DNA of 41,758 nucleotides from Salsipaludibacter albus (lineage in GTDB: Bacteria > Actinomycetota > Nitriliruptoria > Nitriliruptorales > Nitriliruptoraceae), in NCBI RefSeq assembly GCF_019798055.1, contig NZ_JAHOPH010000033.1:1-41758 (forward strand). Reading direction: 5' to 3'. The stretch's first letter is position 1; each line of letters begins with the position of its first letter. Positions 33,804 through 41,758 of the stretch are shown piece by piece. Made by a program: the position numbers and the translations under genes. Below the pieces are notes generated by a model. The model was not told the origin of the DNA. It worked only from the letters and a program-made list of their open reading frames with translations, and made no database searches.

Positions 33804-34766
33804 GTGGCGGCATGCTGTGGACCGACTCGACCCGGTGGGTCCGACGTGCGGGCGACCTCGCTCGACCCCGCCGACGGGGACGCCCCGGCGACGAGATCCA
33901 CCGGGGACGGCCGCCCCGGACTGGACGTCGTCGCGGTGCCGGGAGGGGTGTTCCGCATGGGCACCGACGACCCGCGGGGCTATCCGGACGACGGCGAGGG
34001 CCCGGTCCACGAGGTCGAGCTGTCCGCCTTCTCGATCGGTGCCCACACCGTGACCAACGACCAGTTCGCGTCGTTCGTCGACGCGACCGGCCACGTCACG
34101 ACGGCCGAGGAGTTCGGCAACTCGTTCGTGTTCGCCGGCCTGCTGCCCGACGACTTTCCGCCGACCCGCGCGGTGGCGGCGGCGCCGTGGTGGCGCGAGG
34201 TGCTGGGCGCGGACTGGCGCCACCCCGAGGGCCCGCACAGCGACCAGGCCGACCGGGGCGACCACCCGGTCGTGCACGTCAGCTGGCTGGACGCCGTCGC
34301 GTTCACCGCCTGGAGCGGCACGCGGCTGCCGACCGAGGCCGAGTGGGAGCACGCCGCCCGGGGTGGGCTCGACGGGCACCACTTCCCGTGGGGGGACGAG
34401 CGCGAGCCCGACGGCGAGCACCGCATGAACGTCTTCCAGGGCAGCTTCCCCGGCGACGACACCGGCGACGACGGGTGGGTCGGCACCTGCCCCGTCGGGA
34501 CGTTCCGGCCCAACGGCTACGGGCTGCACGAGGTGACCGGCAACGTGTGGGAGTGGTGTGCGGACTGGTTCTCGCCCGACGCCTACCGGCACGCGCGACG
34601 CCGGTCGCCGACCGGACCGTCGAGCGGGCAGGCGCGGGTGATGCGCGGTGGCTCCTACCTGTGCCACGACAGCTACTGCTGGCGCTACCGGGTGGACTCC
34701 CGCAGCGCGAACACGCCCGACAGCACCGCAGGCAACATCGGCTTCCGCGTGGTTGCCGCGGACTGA
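33804..34766 (+). CDS. Formylglycine-generating enzyme (sulfatase-modifying factor)
   Basis: 320-residue SUMF1-family copper-dependent oxidase that converts a Cys in type I sulfatases to formylglycine. The active-site block GGSYLCHDSYCWRYR holds both copper-binding cysteines, Cys287 and Cys292, so this is a true FGE and not merely an FGE-fold lectin or kinase domain. Other landmarks are FRMGTDD, HPVVHVSWLDA, RLPTEAEWEHAARGG, GNVWEWCADWFSP and NTPDSTAGNIGFR. The GTG at 33804 has a GGAG site seven bases upstream and gives an N-terminal MAACCGP. A GTG at 33747 lies inside a TACGGT -10-like hexamer and is disfavoured. No Cys-type sulfatase client lies in the window. Confidence 0.92.
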   Translation: MAACCGPTRPGGSDVRATSLDPADGDAPATRSTGDGRPGLDVVAVPGGVFRMGTDDPRGYPDDGEGPVHEVELSAFSIGAHTVTNDQFASFVDATGHVTTAEEFGNSFVFAGLLPDDFPPTRAVAAAPWWREVLGADWRHPEGPHSDQADRGDHPVVHVSWLDAVAFTAWSGTRLPTEAEWEHAARGGLDGHHFPWGDEREPDGEHRMNVFQGSFPGDDTGDDGWVGTCPVGTFRPNGYGLHEVTGNVWEWCADWFSPDAYRHARRRSPTGPSSGQARVMRGGSYLCHDSYCWRYRVDSRSANTPDSTAGNIGFRVVAAD

Positions 34767-34784
34767 ACGACGACGCGGGCCGAA

Positions 34785-34818
34785 GGACGGGGCGGTCGGG
34801 GCTCAGGGGGCCCCGTCC
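34785..34818. terminator. Possible bidirectional hairpin between convergent genes
   Basis: GGACGGGG (34785-34792) and CCCCGTCC (34811-34818) can pair across an 18-base loop. It lies 18 bases past the FGE stop and covers the end of the convergent gene. No T-run follows, so the call is weak. Confidence 0.3.
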
Positions 34819-36587
34819 AGGTCCTCCACCTTCTCCTGCAGCTCGTCGGCCAGGGCACGCATGCCGGCGGGATCGCCGCTGGTGGGCCGTGGCGTGCGCT
34901 CCGCGACGTCGGCCTGCTGGCGCAGTTGGCGGATCGCCCGCTCGAGGTGGACCTGTGCCTGGTCGGCCGTCGTGGTCGACGCCTCGGCCAGGTCCAGGGC
35001 TCGGCGGACCTGGCTCGCGAAGGGATTCGCGAGCCCGCCGGCGTCCACGAGGTCGTCGACCGAGTCGTCCAGCATGGCGAAGGTGGGCAGGCGCGGGTCG
35101 ACCAGGAACAGCCCCTGGTACCCGTGGACCGCCATCACGCCACTGTCGAAGGCGGTGTAGTTGCTCCAGCTGCCGATGCCGAAGCCCGGGTCGTCGTGCG
35201 GCGGGTACACGTCGAGGTAGGCGACCTCCTCGAGCGTCCCGTCACCGACCTCGGCAGGGTCGTACACGCGCAGGCCCGAGCTGTAGTTGCTCTGGTAGAC
35301 GAACCGGTCACGTTGGTACATGTTGTGCTGGGTCGACTGGGCCGGGTTCTCGAAGAAGCCGATGTGGACCGGGTTCTCCAGGTCGGCGACGTCGAAGATG
35401 TCCACGCCCTGCGGGACCCGGTTGGTCGTCTCACTGTTGTGGAGGTAGTAGCGGTGCCCGTCGAGCAGGTAGCCCTGGTGGCTGTAGGCCGGGTTGGGGT
35501 AGCCGGTCCGGGACAACGTCTCGAGGTTCGACTTGTCGGTCATGTCCGAGATCACCAGGGCGCGCCCGATCCCCGGCGTGGACGGGTTGGAGTTGAAGCA
35601 GATCTCCTGGCCGGTGTAGCGCCCGTCGGGACCCTCGTAGATGACGCACTGGGTGTCGTGCACGTACCCGTTCTCGTCGTAGCAGCCCGCGAAGGTCGGG
35701 TTCAGCGGATCGCGGATGTCGATGAGGTGGGACGTGGACGCGCAGCCGTGGGCGTCGTTGCGCTGGCCGACCGCGTAGGCGAACCCGGTGTCGGTGTCGA
35801 TCGCGATGTTGTGCGCCCGCTGGAACCCGGTGTAAAGGGCGTCCTCGGTGACGGTGTGGGGGGCGGCCGACGGGTCGAGGTCACGCAGCTTCGTGAGGTC
35901 GAACACCTGCATGCCGTGGTTGCTGGACTCGGCGACGATGAAGGCGTGGTCCTGGTAGGTCTTGATGTCGCGCCAGATCAGGTCGTTGGTGGCCGAGGTC
36001 GGCAGGAACGCCAGGTAGACCGGATCGCGCGGTTCGGAGATGTCGACGAACGCCGTCCCCACCTCGAGGCCGGCCAGGACGTACTCGCGCCCGGTCTCGG
36101 GGTCGGTCCAGCCCCACACGTCGCTGCCGCGTCCGTCGCCGACCGCCAGGCCGCCGCCGATCTCGTCGTTGGTCAGCACCGACACCAGGTCGGCCGCCTC
36201 GCACGGGAAGGCGCCGCTGCCGAGGTACGGATGGCCGTCGAACTCGGGCACGTAGGCCACCCCGTCGACGCACGGCGCGGCGCGGTCGTCACCGGTGTTG
36301 ACCGCGGCGTAGGCCGCCATGTCCGGCGCCTGGAAGTCCGCCGGGAGGGTCCCCTCGGTCGCGTGCTTGACGTTGTCCGCGTCGTCACCGCAGTCGACCT
36401 CGGTCGACAGCACCGCGGAGAAGACGTTCACGAACGTCAGGAGGGTTCCCAGGAGGCCCGTGGCCGCCGGTTGGGCCGCACACTCCTCGTGTGCCGAGGC
36501 GGCCGGTGGGTTCGACGCCACCAGTGCGGTGGCGAGCACCACGACCATGAGCAGCTTGGGCAGGGTCTTGTCGGCGATGACGGCCAC
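34803..36587 (-). CDS. Secreted choice-of-anchor-B-type (LVIVD repeat) protein
   Basis: 594-residue exported protein. A signal peptide covers about 1-33 (hydrophobic LLMVVVLATALVAS, then ASA-HEEC). The main body resembles beta-propeller LVIVD-type repeats: VFDLTKLRDLD, HLIDIRDPLNP, LVISDMTDKSN, VDIFDVADLENPVHIGFF and RVYDPAEVGDG recur at regular spacing. Histidine-rich positions such as HNIAIDTDTG fit choice-of-anchor-B proteins. A C-terminal helical segment (about 510-590) resembles the FIMAH-type region. Function unknown; probably cell-surface. GTG at 36587 has GGAGG six bases upstream, and a good promoter precedes it. Confidence 0.82.
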   Translation of the reverse strand: MAVIADKTLPKLLMVVVLATALVASNPPAASAHEECAAQPAATGLLGTLLTFVNVFSAVLSTEVDCGDDADNVKHATEGTLPADFQAPDMAAYAAVNTGDDRAAPCVDGVAYVPEFDGHPYLGSGAFPCEAADLVSVLTNDEIGGGLAVGDGRGSDVWGWTDPETGREYVLAGLEVGTAFVDISEPRDPVYLAFLPTSATNDLIWRDIKTYQDHAFIVAESSNHGMQVFDLTKLRDLDPSAAPHTVTEDALYTGFQRAHNIAIDTDTGFAYAVGQRNDAHGCASTSHLIDIRDPLNPTFAGCYDENGYVHDTQCVIYEGPDGRYTGQEICFNSNPSTPGIGRALVISDMTDKSNLETLSRTGYPNPAYSHQGYLLDGHRYYLHNSETTNRVPQGVDIFDVADLENPVHIGFFENPAQSTQHNMYQRDRFVYQSNYSSGLRVYDPAEVGDGTLEEVAYLDVYPPHDDPGFGIGSWSNYTAFDSGVMAVHGYQGLFLVDPRLPTFAMLDDSVDDLVDAGGLANPFASQVRRALDLAEASTTTADQAQVHLERAIRQLRQQADVAERTPRPTSGDPAGMRALADELQEKVEDLDGAP

Positions 36588-36675
36588 GACGCGCCTCCTG
36601 GGGGGCAGGGAGATGCCTGGTCCCCGACCCGCATGGGTCACGTCGTTGCAGCAGCCGGGGGGATTGGTCCGAATG

Positions 36676-36704
36676 ACCCTAGTGAGGGGCCTCGTCCGTG
36701 GCAA
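36676..36704 (-). promoter_or_regulatory. Putative promoter of the choice-of-anchor-B gene
   Basis: Minus-strand TTGCCA (36704-36699) and TAGGGT (36681-36676) are separated by exactly 17 bases, the best housekeeping-type promoter noticed in the window. It gives a leader of about 80 bases before the GTG. Confidence 0.6.
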
Positions 36705-36759
36705 CAGGTCGTGTCCGATCCGTCGTCACATGCCGGCGGCTGGGCCGGGATCCCGGCGG

Positions 36760-38286
36760 TCAGGCGGCGAGGAGGTCGTCGAGGTCGACGACCGCGACCG
36801 GGCGACCGAAGTCGCGCAGGTCGGCGGCCTCGGCAGCGACCTGGGCCGACAGGAGGCGACCGAAGTCGTGGTCGGTGCCCGGGACCTCGACGATCGTCGC
36901 GCTGGGCTCGACCACGAAGGCGTGCACGCCACCGGGTGGCCCGTCCTTGTGGTGCTGGCCGGTCAGGTGCAACGACCGCGGGCAGGGCTCGACGGTGACC
37001 GGGATGCCGAAGCGACGGCGCAGGGTCGCGGCGGCCGCGTCCAGCCTGGCCGGCATCGGACCGCCCGGGTCCACCCACGCCCACAGCGACAGCCGCCGGC
37101 CGGTCTCCAGTGCGTCGACCAGCTGCTGGGCTGGGACCGTGGCGACGGCCACGTCACCGGTGGCGAGGATCCGTCGCGCACGGTCCTCCCCCGCCGCCGC
37201 GGCCGGTGCGTGGAACGGGTCCACACCCAGCAGGCCCGCGGCCACGGCGGCGGCGAACTGCCAGTCGAACACCGCGGCGGCCAGGTCGTCCAACCGCACC
37301 GGGTCGAGCACGACCGTGGGGATGCCGGCGTCGGCGACGGCGTGCAGTCCGGGGCGGTCGCCCAGGGACACCACCACCACGTCGGGGCCGTAGGCGGCAG
37401 GCTCCTCGACGTGGTGGTCGACCTGGGGCACCACGCCGTTGCCACCCTTGCCGAGCGACTCCCCCACCACGTGGGCGATCCACTGGCCCAGGTCGACGTG
37501 GTCCTCGTCGACCACCAGGACCAGCTGGTGGCGGCCACGTCGCGAGGCGGCGGCCAGCACGGCCCCCAGGCGGGCAGCGGTGTTGTCGGCCAGGTCGACC
37601 TGCTGGCTGCGGGCGATCGCCGGATCGGCAGCGGCGAGGTGGGCCCGGACGTCCAGCCCGAGCAGTGCCGCGGGCAGCATCGCGAACACGCCCAGCGCCG
37701 CATGGCTGCCGACCGCGTCGGGATCGCCCAGCACGACGGCGCGTGCACCGGCGTCGCGGCCCACCCGTGCCAACGGCGAGTCCGGGTCGGTCAGCACGAC
37801 CAGGTGGCGGCCGGCCTCGTCGTGGCCCAGGGCATCGACGAGGTCGGCGTGGAACCGGGCCAGCAGGGACCGGGTCTCCAGGGTCGTTCCCGACTTCGAC
37901 GCCGCGACGACCAGCCACGTCCGGGGGTCGAAGGCCGCCCGCAGGCGTGCCACGGCGTCGGGATGGGTGCTGTCGAGGAGGTGGAGGTGCGGGACGGTCG
38001 TGTCGAGCAGTGACGCGAGCGTGCGGGCGTGCAGGGACGCGGCACCCATCCCGAGCAGGAGCACGTCCGTGATGCCCTCGACGCGGACCTCGTCGGCGAG
38101 CCGACGCAACGACGGCGCCCGGGCCGCGGTGGTGGTGGGCAGGTCGAGCCACCCGAACAGCTCGGAGGTCTCGCCCGCCGGCGCCAGCACGGTCGGGTCC
38201 CGGTCCCACATCCGCCCCACGAGTCCCGCAGCGGCGAGCACCTGGTCACGGGCCTCGTCGTGGAGCGATCCGAGCTGCTGGCGCAA
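36760..38286 (-). CDS. Glucose-6-phosphate isomerase-like SIS protein
   Basis: 508-residue protein with two sugar-isomerase (SIS) domains. Matches to the isomerase are LLLGMGAASLHARTL (phosphate loop region), AASKSGTTLETRSL, and GESLGKGGNGVVP, and the N-terminal MWDRDPTVL segment resembles the isomerase half of fused transaldolase-Pgi proteins. However the classical GGR(F/Y)S signature is replaced by VGSHAALGV at about 192-200, so activity is uncertain. The TTG at 38286 has AGGAG seven bases upstream and gives a good N-terminus; the longer frame upstream is not protein-like. It would interconvert glucose- and fructose-6-phosphate in the cytosol if active. Confidence 0.78.
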   Translation of the reverse strand: MRQQLGSLHDEARDQVLAAAGLVGRMWDRDPTVLAPAGETSELFGWLDLPTTTAARAPSLRRLADEVRVEGITDVLLLGMGAASLHARTLASLLDTTVPHLHLLDSTHPDAVARLRAAFDPRTWLVVAASKSGTTLETRSLLARFHADLVDALGHDEAGRHLVVLTDPDSPLARVGRDAGARAVVLGDPDAVGSHAALGVFAMLPAALLGLDVRAHLAAADPAIARSQQVDLADNTAARLGAVLAAASRRGRHQLVLVVDEDHVDLGQWIAHVVGESLGKGGNGVVPQVDHHVEEPAAYGPDVVVVSLGDRPGLHAVADAGIPTVVLDPVRLDDLAAAVFDWQFAAAVAAGLLGVDPFHAPAAAAGEDRARRILATGDVAVATVPAQQLVDALETGRRLSLWAWVDPGGPMPARLDAAAATLRRRFGIPVTVEPCPRSLHLTGQHHKDGPPGGVHAFVVEPSATIVEVPGTDHDFGRLLSAQVAAEAADLRDFGRPVAVVDLDDLLAA

Positions 38287-38412
38287 CGGGAACTCCTGGG
38301 CGACCGGAGGCGATCGGCGGCGACGGCACGTGGTCCGCCGACTGTACGGTCTTCCCACCGATCCATCCGCCCGCAACACGCCATCCGACGCCGCCGACGA
38401 GGACGAATCCCC

Positions 38413-38742
38413 ATGGCCGACCAGCCCGACCAGCCCGAGCAGCCCGACGAACCCGAGCAGCCGCGCGGGGCACCAGCGGGCGGTGCCAAGATCCGTGTCG
38501 TCGTCGACGACGACCTCAAGCACGGCAAGTACGCGAACTTCTCCGTCATCCAGCACACGGCCCACGAGTTCACCCTGGACTTCTGCCAGATGATGCCCAG
38601 TGGCGAGCCCGGGCAGGTCAACGCCGAGGTGGTCGCACGGATCAAGCTCGCGCCCACGATGGTGGCACAGGTGATGCGTTCGCTGGCCAACGCGCAGTCG
38701 AAGTACGAGGACAAGTTCGGCTCGATCCGGGCGGTCGGCTGA
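38413..38742 (+). CDS. DUF3467 domain protein
   Basis: 109 residues. The first 25 are a disordered Gln/Pro/Glu-rich stretch (repeated QPDQPEQP), followed by the DUF3467 core: KYANFSVIQHTAHEFTLDFCQMMPSG, then VVARIKLAPTMVAQVMRSLANAQSKYEDKFG. The family has no assigned function. The ATG at 38413 is the only sensible start. It is divergent from the Pgi-like gene and runs into the HAD gene with two bases between stop and start codons. Confidence 0.87.
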   Translation: MADQPDQPEQPDEPEQPRGAPAGGAKIRVVVDDDLKHGKYANFSVIQHTAHEFTLDFCQMMPSGEPGQVNAEVVARIKLAPTMVAQVMRSLANAQSKYEDKFGSIRAVG

Positions 38743-38744
38743 CC

Positions 38745-39623
38745 GTGGCCGACGCGACCCCCACCCTGCCAGCCGGCCTCCAGCCCGGTGGCCGGTTCGA
38801 CCAGTGGCGTGCCCCGTCGGTGTCGTGGCTGGCCAGTGACGCCGACGGCACCCTGCTGGGCACCGACGACCAGGTGACCGACGCGGTCGCCGAGGCCATG
38901 GTGGCGGTGGCCGACCGCGGCGTGGCGGTGGGCATCGTCACCGGTCGGATGCGCCAGGGCGCCGAGCGGATCCACGCCCGGCTGCCGGTGCCCGGCCCGC
39001 ACGTGCTCCACAACGGCGCGGAGGTCCGCCTGGACGGCACCACACTGGTGAGCTGGCCGCTGGAGACCCAGGCCGTCCACACGCTGCTCGAGATCGCCCG
39101 GGAGCACCGTGCCTACGGCGAGATGTACACCTCCTCCGGCTTCACGATCACCCGCCAGGACGAGCGCGCCCGCGACCACTGGGTCAGCCTCGAGCAGTAC
39201 CCCACGGGGATCTCCACGGTCGACGACCCGCCCCGTGAGCCGATCCTCAAGGCCACCTTCATCGGCTTCGGACCCGAGGAGTCCGACCGGCTCGAGGCCG
39301 CGTTCGACGCGGCCGGGCTGACCGTCGGATCGGCGAACTCCCTGGCCCAGCCCGACCGCACCTACATCAACGTCACCTCGCCGGGGGTCACCAAGGCCCG
39401 CGCGATCACGGCCGCGGCCGACGCCATCGGCATCAGCCCCGAGGCGGTCGCGATGATCGGGGACGGTCGCAACGACCTGCCCGCCTTCGCGCTGGTCGGC
39501 ACGGCCATCGCGATGGGCCAGGCCGCCGACGAGATCAAGGACGCGGCCCACCTGGTGACCGAGTCGGTCACCGCCGACGGCGTGCTGGTGGCGCTGCACG
39601 CGCTGGGCCTGCTGGGAGGCTGA
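38745..39623 (+). CDS. Cof-type HAD family hydrolase
   Basis: 292-residue HAD phosphatase with a C2B cap. Motif I is SDADGTLLG with nucleophile Asp32 and Asp34. Motif II is IVTGR. Motif III is probably Lys in GVTKARAI. Motif IV is IGDGRNDLPAF. This is the Cof/YbiV arrangement of sugar-phosphate or flavin phosphatases; the substrate cannot be told. The GTG at 38745 follows the DUF3467 stop by two bases, so translational coupling is likely. Confidence 0.9.
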   Translation: MADATPTLPAGLQPGGRFDQWRAPSVSWLASDADGTLLGTDDQVTDAVAEAMVAVADRGVAVGIVTGRMRQGAERIHARLPVPGPHVLHNGAEVRLDGTTLVSWPLETQAVHTLLEIAREHRAYGEMYTSSGFTITRQDERARDHWVSLEQYPTGISTVDDPPREPILKATFIGFGPEESDRLEAAFDAAGLTVGSANSLAQPDRTYINVTSPGVTKARAITAAADAIGISPEAVAMIGDGRNDLPAFALVGTAIAMGQAADEIKDAAHLVTESVTADGVLVALHALGLLGG

Positions 39624-39752
39624 GCCCACCGGGAATCACGGGTCCCGGGCCACGACGGGCGGGACGGTCGGACTACAGTCGTGGGTCCCAGCGTGACGTC
39701 CCGCGGCATGCCCGTGCCCGTCACGTGATCCGACGTCGTTCGAGGTGGTCCG

Positions 39753-41318
39753 ATGGACACGTTCCTGACCGTCGTGGGCTGGCTGGTGCTGATCCCGGTC
39801 ATCCTGCTGGTGCTGTGGTTGATCTACCGTCGCCGGTACCGGCGCATCGGCCCCGACGAGGCCCTGGTCGTCTACGGACGTCGCCAGCGCAAGGGCCGTG
39901 ACGGCTTCCGGATCATCGTCGGTGGCGGAACCTTCGTGACGCCGTTCATCGAGGAGGCCGAGAAGTTCCCGCTGCACGCCATGCAGCTGGACGTCAAGCT
40001 CCGCGGGGTCCTGGCCGGTGGCCAGCGCACGCCGATCAACGTGGACGGCACGGCGACGGTGAAGGTGCCGGTCGACCCGACCGAGCGGACCGAGGGCTTC
40101 CCCACCGTCGGCCTGGCGGTCGGCAACTTCCTGGGCATGGGCGTGGAGGACATCCGCAACGCGCTCACCAAGGTCGTGGCCGGTCACCTCCGCACGATCG
40201 TCGCGGGGTTGAGCGTCGCCGAGCTCTACGGCGACCAGGCGAAGTTCACCGAGGACCTCAAGGCCAAGGCCGCCGACGAGCTGGCCTCCCTGGGCTACGC
40301 CTTCCTGTCGTTCGTGTTCGAATCCATCACCGACGACAACGGCTACCTCGACGCGCTGGGCGTGCCCGAGATCGAGCGCGCCAGGCGGGACGCCCGCATC
40401 GCCCAGGCCGAGTCCGACAAGGACGCCTCGCTGCGCGAGGAGTCGGCCCGCCTGACCAAGGAGCAGCGTCGCATCCAGGTCGAGCAGGACATCGCCGAGT
40501 CCCAGAAGGACCTGGACCTCAAGAAGGCCGGCATCCGCGCCGAGGTGGAGGTCGAGCAGACCCGCGCCACCAAGGCGGGCGAGATGGAGACCAAGGAACA
40601 GGACATCCGGATCGCCGAGAAGGAGGCCGAACGCCAGAAGCGCGAGCTGGACGCCACGATCCGTGAGAAGGCCGAGGCCGAGAAGTTCGCCGCACAGCGT
40701 CGCGCCGAGGCCGAGCGCTTCACCCGCGAGCAGGAGGCAGAGGCCCGCAAGTTCGCCGAGGAGATGGACGCCGAGGCGGACCGAATCCGCCGCGAGAAGG
40801 CCGCCCAGGCCCTGCGCTCCGAGGCCGAGGCCGAGGCGATCCGGGCACGCGACGTCGGCCTGGCCGAGGCCGATGCCATCCGGGCACGGGGCGAGGCCGA
40901 GGCCGACTCCCGACGCCAGCTCGCCGAGGCCCTGCGCGAGTACACCGAGGCCGGCATCTCGCTCGAGGCGTTGAAGGTCCTGCCCGACGTCGTCGCGGCG
41001 GCGTCCGAGCCGTTGTCGCGCGCCGGGTCCACGACGATCATCTCCAACGGCAGTGACGGTGGGACCGGCGTGTCCAAGCTGACCGCGGACGTCACCGAGG
41101 TGCTCAGCTCCACGCTGCCGATGGTCAAGGGCCTGTCGGGCATCGACCTGCTCAGCGTCCTGCGCAACGCCCTCGGGGACCGCGCGATCCACGACATCGA
41201 GGTCGAGGAGGGGCCGGCTGGCACCGAGCGGCCCACCGAGCCGGACGCTGACCCGGGCACTGGCCCGGACGCTGACCCGGACGCTGGCGTGGGGTCGACC
41301 GGACCGTCGACCGCGTGA
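39753..41318 (+). CDS. Flotillin-like SPFH domain protein
   Basis: 521-residue membrane scaffold protein. A single N-terminal transmembrane helix (about 5-25) is followed by a basic RRRYRR cluster, an SPFH/PHB domain (about 30-225) and a long Ala/Glu/Arg/Lys coiled coil (about 230-425) with the EAEA-rich repeats of flotillins. A C-terminal globular segment (about 430-495) ends in an acidic Asp/Pro/Gly tail with short repeats. Flotillins oligomerise and organise membrane microdomains. The ATG has GAGGT about seven bases upstream. The next gene begins 34 bases later and is probably co-transcribed. Confidence 0.93.
   Translation: MDTFLTVVGWLVLIPVILLVLWLIYRRRYRRIGPDEALVVYGRRQRKGRDGFRIIVGGGTFVTPFIEEAEKFPLHAMQLDVKLRGVLAGGQRTPINVDGTATVKVPVDPTERTEGFPTVGLAVGNFLGMGVEDIRNALTKVVAGHLRTIVAGLSVAELYGDQAKFTEDLKAKAADELASLGYAFLSFVFESITDDNGYLDALGVPEIERARRDARIAQAESDKDASLREESARLTKEQRRIQVEQDIAESQKDLDLKKAGIRAEVEVEQTRATKAGEMETKEQDIRIAEKEAERQKRELDATIREKAEAEKFAAQRRAEAERFTREQEAEARKFAEEMDAEADRIRREKAAQALRSEAEAEAIRARDVGLAEADAIRARGEAEADSRRQLAEALREYTEAGISLEALKVLPDVVAAASEPLSRAGSTTIISNGSDGGTGVSKLTADVTEVLSSTLPMVKGLSGIDLLSVLRNALGDRAIHDIEVEEGPAGTERPTEPDADPGTGPDADPDAGVGSTGPSTA
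41237..41285 (+). repeat. Short tandem repeats in the flotillin tail
   Basis: The bases encoding the acidic tail repeat a CCGGACGCTGACCC-like unit about three times with variation, giving recurring Pro-Asp-Ala-Asp-Pro residues. Such repeats can change length by slippage. Confidence 0.5.
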
Positions 41319-41352
41319 CGCCCGGAGTCGACCCGGTGGCCCGGAGGCGCCC

Positions 41353-41758
41353 ATGACCACGCCCGCCGACGTCGTCGACGCCGCCATCCCCATGGCGTCG
41401 GGCAGCCGGATGGAGCGGGCCCGTGCGGGGTTGCGTGCCCTGGGCCTGTTCGGGCAGCTGTCGGCCGGGGACAAGCGGGACCTCGCCGTGCTCGTCGCCC
41501 AGCGGGTGGCGCCGGAGCTGGTCCCGAGGATCCGCTCCGAGGGCGGCGTCGACCTGACCGACGAGCAGTCCCGGGCCGTGCTCGACATGGTGCGGCGACT
41601 CGACGGCGACGACCTCCGCGAACTGTCCGAGGCCGTGGCCACGCCCGAGTCACGTCGGCGGGCGCTGGCAGCGGTCGGTGGCGCCGCGGCCGGGGCGACC
41701 GGCCTGGACGACGTCGTCGCCGAACCCCGCCCCGAGCCCACGAGACTCGACGTCAGCT
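41353..41758 (+). CDS. Hypothetical protein downstream of flotillin (partial, runs off the window)
   Basis: An ATG at 41353 with GGAGG five bases upstream opens a frame that stays open to the edge (135 codons seen). It begins MTTPADVVDAAIPMASGSRM and is helical and rich in Ala, Arg, Leu and Asp, with LRALGLFGQLSAGDKRDLAVLVAQRV and an Ala/Gly-rich stretch near 110-118. No family was recognised. The 34-base gap after flotillin suggests an operon. Coding character is supported by the ribosome site and by the long frame without stops. Confidence 0.7.
   Translation, partial: MTTPADVVDAAIPMASGSRMERARAGLRALGLFGQLSAGDKRDLAVLVAQRVAPELVPRIRSEGGVDLTDEQSRAVLDMVRRLDGDDLRELSEAVATPESRRRALAAVGGAAAGATGLDDVVAEPRPEPTRLDVS

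Noticed and set aside
39636-41741. A 701-codon open frame antisense to flotillin
   Set aside because: Leu/Gly-rich repetitive translation mirrors the flotillin coiled-coil codons on the opposite strand.

Overview
The window is very GC-rich, densely packed bacterial DNA with frequent GTG and TTG starts, many 4-base stop/start overlaps and several probable leaderless genes. Gene content (OtsA/OtsB trehalose synthesis, HemE with a HemY-type oxidase, an AfsR/SARP-like regulator, a C4 zinc-ribbon protein beside Nif3, a class A RNase P RNA) points to an actinobacterium. A deep-branching group such as the Nitriliruptoria is possible, but that is inference. No plasmid, phage, transposon or CRISPR signature was seen, so this looks like chromosomal sequence.

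Layout. 1-3.7 kb: tail of an unknown gene, an SDR, a secreted metzincin-like protease overlapping a LON-domain protein, a GNAT enzyme and an SRAP DNA-repair protein. 3.7-6.6 kb: a small hypothetical protein, a decayed HIT-family gene, two orphan membrane proteins and a UspA protein. 6.6-9.5 kb: hemG-hemE behind rnpB on the minus strand. 9.6-11.9 kb: otsA-otsB. 11.9-20.7 kb: a BASS-type symporter, then a same-strand island of two overlapping SulP transporters, an alkylsulfatase and a third SulP, closed by a DUF1269 protein. 20.8-24.9 kb: an ACT-domain protein and a nitrogen-oxide module made of a polytopic histidine-rich membrane protein, an Rrf2/NsrR-like regulator and a membrane-anchored copper nitrite reductase with an extra C-terminal cupredoxin. 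25-27 kb: zinc-ribbon protein, Nif3 protein and tRNA-Val. 27-34.8 kb: a class I flavin disulfide oxidoreductase, a BBE-like flavoenzyme divergent from a large SARP-ATPase regulator, and a formylglycine-generating enzyme. 34.8-41.8 kb: a secreted choice-of-anchor-B-type protein, a Pgi-like isomerase, DUF3467, a HAD phosphatase, a flotillin, and the start of a further gene.

Functional themes. Two linked groups deserve attention. The first is organic sulfate handling: an apparently cytosolic alkylsulfatase between SulP permeases, with a sulfatase-activating FGE about 15 kb away. The second is nitrite/NO chemistry: NirK, a regulator with three cysteines, a membrane partner, and a perfect 9-bp inverted repeat just upstream of nirK. 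The remainder is core metabolism (haem, trehalose, glucose phosphate), stress proteins and RNA genes.
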